Source of the DNA: Rhodocyclaceae bacterium
GTDB lineage: Bacteria; Pseudomonadota; Gammaproteobacteria; Burkholderiales; Rhodocyclaceae
NCBI GenBank assembly: GCA_030824115.1
Contig: JAVBYI010000019.1
Coordinates: 55,780 to 119,779 of the forward strand
Length of the DNA stretch: 64,000 nucleotides
Direction: 5' to 3'
In this document: in pieces, positions 63,763-64,000 of the stretch
How positions within the stretch are numbered: position 1 is the first letter of the stretch
Layout: the number at the start of each line of letters is the position of its first letter
Program-made: the position numbers and the translations under genes
The notes under the pieces: generated by a model
Database searches by the model: none
Told to the model about the DNA's origin: nothing
Seen by the model: only the letters and a program-made list of their open reading frames with translations

Positions 63763-64000
63763 GTGGGGGCTTCCGTTAAACGTGCGGCCATGGTTTTCAA
63801 CTGGGCTAAGGCGGCATCGATGTCGAACACATCAACCAGTGCCGTCACGGTGGCGACCTGCGTTTCCAGCGGCGTGCCGACGACGCCGGCACGTAGTTCG
63901 TTGAGCAGCGGTTCTGCTGCCCCAAGATCGTATTCCACTGCATACGCCAGACGCAACAGCAGGGCGTGGATCGCTTCATCGGTCAGGGGCTTGCTGGCGG
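63759..64000 (-). CDS. C-terminal end of a larger gene, probably a sensory/phosphotransfer protein
   Basis: The frame is open to the window edge and its last ~80 residues are visible: [31 protein letters not shown], then a conserved-looking tail with [17 protein letters not shown]. This tail is common after the last receiver of hybrid kinases in this group (recollection), but no catalytic motif is in view. The stop overlaps the c-di-GMP gene start by four bases, so the two are probably co-expressed. Confidence 0.7.
   Translation of the reverse strand, partial: ASKPLTDEAIHALLLRLAYAVEYDLGAAEPLLNELRAGVVGTPLETQVATVTALVDVFDIDAALAQLKTMAARLTEAPT

Overview
The window is a gene-dense, GC-rich stretch of a betaproteobacterial chromosome. 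Protein styles and gene clusters (dapC-dapD-pilU-dapE, smc-zipA-ligA, scpA-scpB-rluB, pyrD-bpt-aat, many large sensory proteins) suggest a Rhodocyclales member, perhaps near Dechloromonas/Azonexus. That placement is inferred from protein character only, with no database search.

Layout. 1-5.3 kb (minus): queF, a DUF2189-like membrane protein and the lysine/peptidoglycan genes dapC, dapD, dapE, with the pilus-retraction ATPase pilU between them. 5.3-12.1 kb: a FadD-like acyl-CoA ligase, a membrane sensor that has receiver and Hpt domains but no kinase core beside a shortened PhnD-like binding protein, azlCD, a GlxA/AraC regulator and small unknown genes. 12.2-17.8 kb: a biotin locus, bioA-F-H-C and bioB on minus and bioD on plus, with phhB. 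17.9-20.7 kb: an accessory patch with a lower-GC gene cassette that has an integron-type attC hairpin, another small gene, inverted repeats, and two back-to-back toxin-antitoxin modules (VapBC and AbrB/Doc). 20.8-34.3 kb (plus): smc-zipA-ligA-galU-hpt-PHP-yciO-M50 protease-trpS-scpA-scpB-rluB, so the condensin subunits and the NAD-dependent ligase lie in one run. 34.3-43.1 kb: the rimP-nusA-infB-rbfA-truB-rpsO-pnp translation/RNA operon, with a promoter and hairpin in its leader. 43.1-47.3 kb: dksA, three tRNAs (Pro, Arg, His), pyrD and the N-degron transferases bpt and aat. 47.3-51.2 kb: a ferric-iron ABC transporter split over three orientations with two Fur-like boxes. 51.3-55.1 kb: acuI-prpE (acrylate/propionate), tRNA-Val and a D-Ala-D-Ala dipeptidase. 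55.1-64 kb: a signalling block with two tandem HTH-receiver paralogues, a TRIC channel, an MHYT hybrid kinase, a double-receiver protein, a receiver-GGDEF-EAL-receiver protein and the end of one more gene.

The most unusual signal is a dispersed 24-bp element, called DE24 here. I found 18 copies by eye, about one per 3.5 kb, on both strands. Eleven lie wholly inside genes, in frame, and use five of the six possible reading frames. They occur in conserved enzymes (BioF twice, BioC, BioH, BioD, LigA, TruB) without lengthening them. The other seven are mostly pressed against gene starts or ends, and one supplies the rbfA start codon. This looks like a genome-wide sequence motif under selection (uptake-signal-like or protein-binding) or a very small repeat that tolerates coding sequence, rather than a normal insertion.

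There is no rRNA, CRISPR array, insertion sequence or prophage in the window, and no non-coding gap above about 300 bases.
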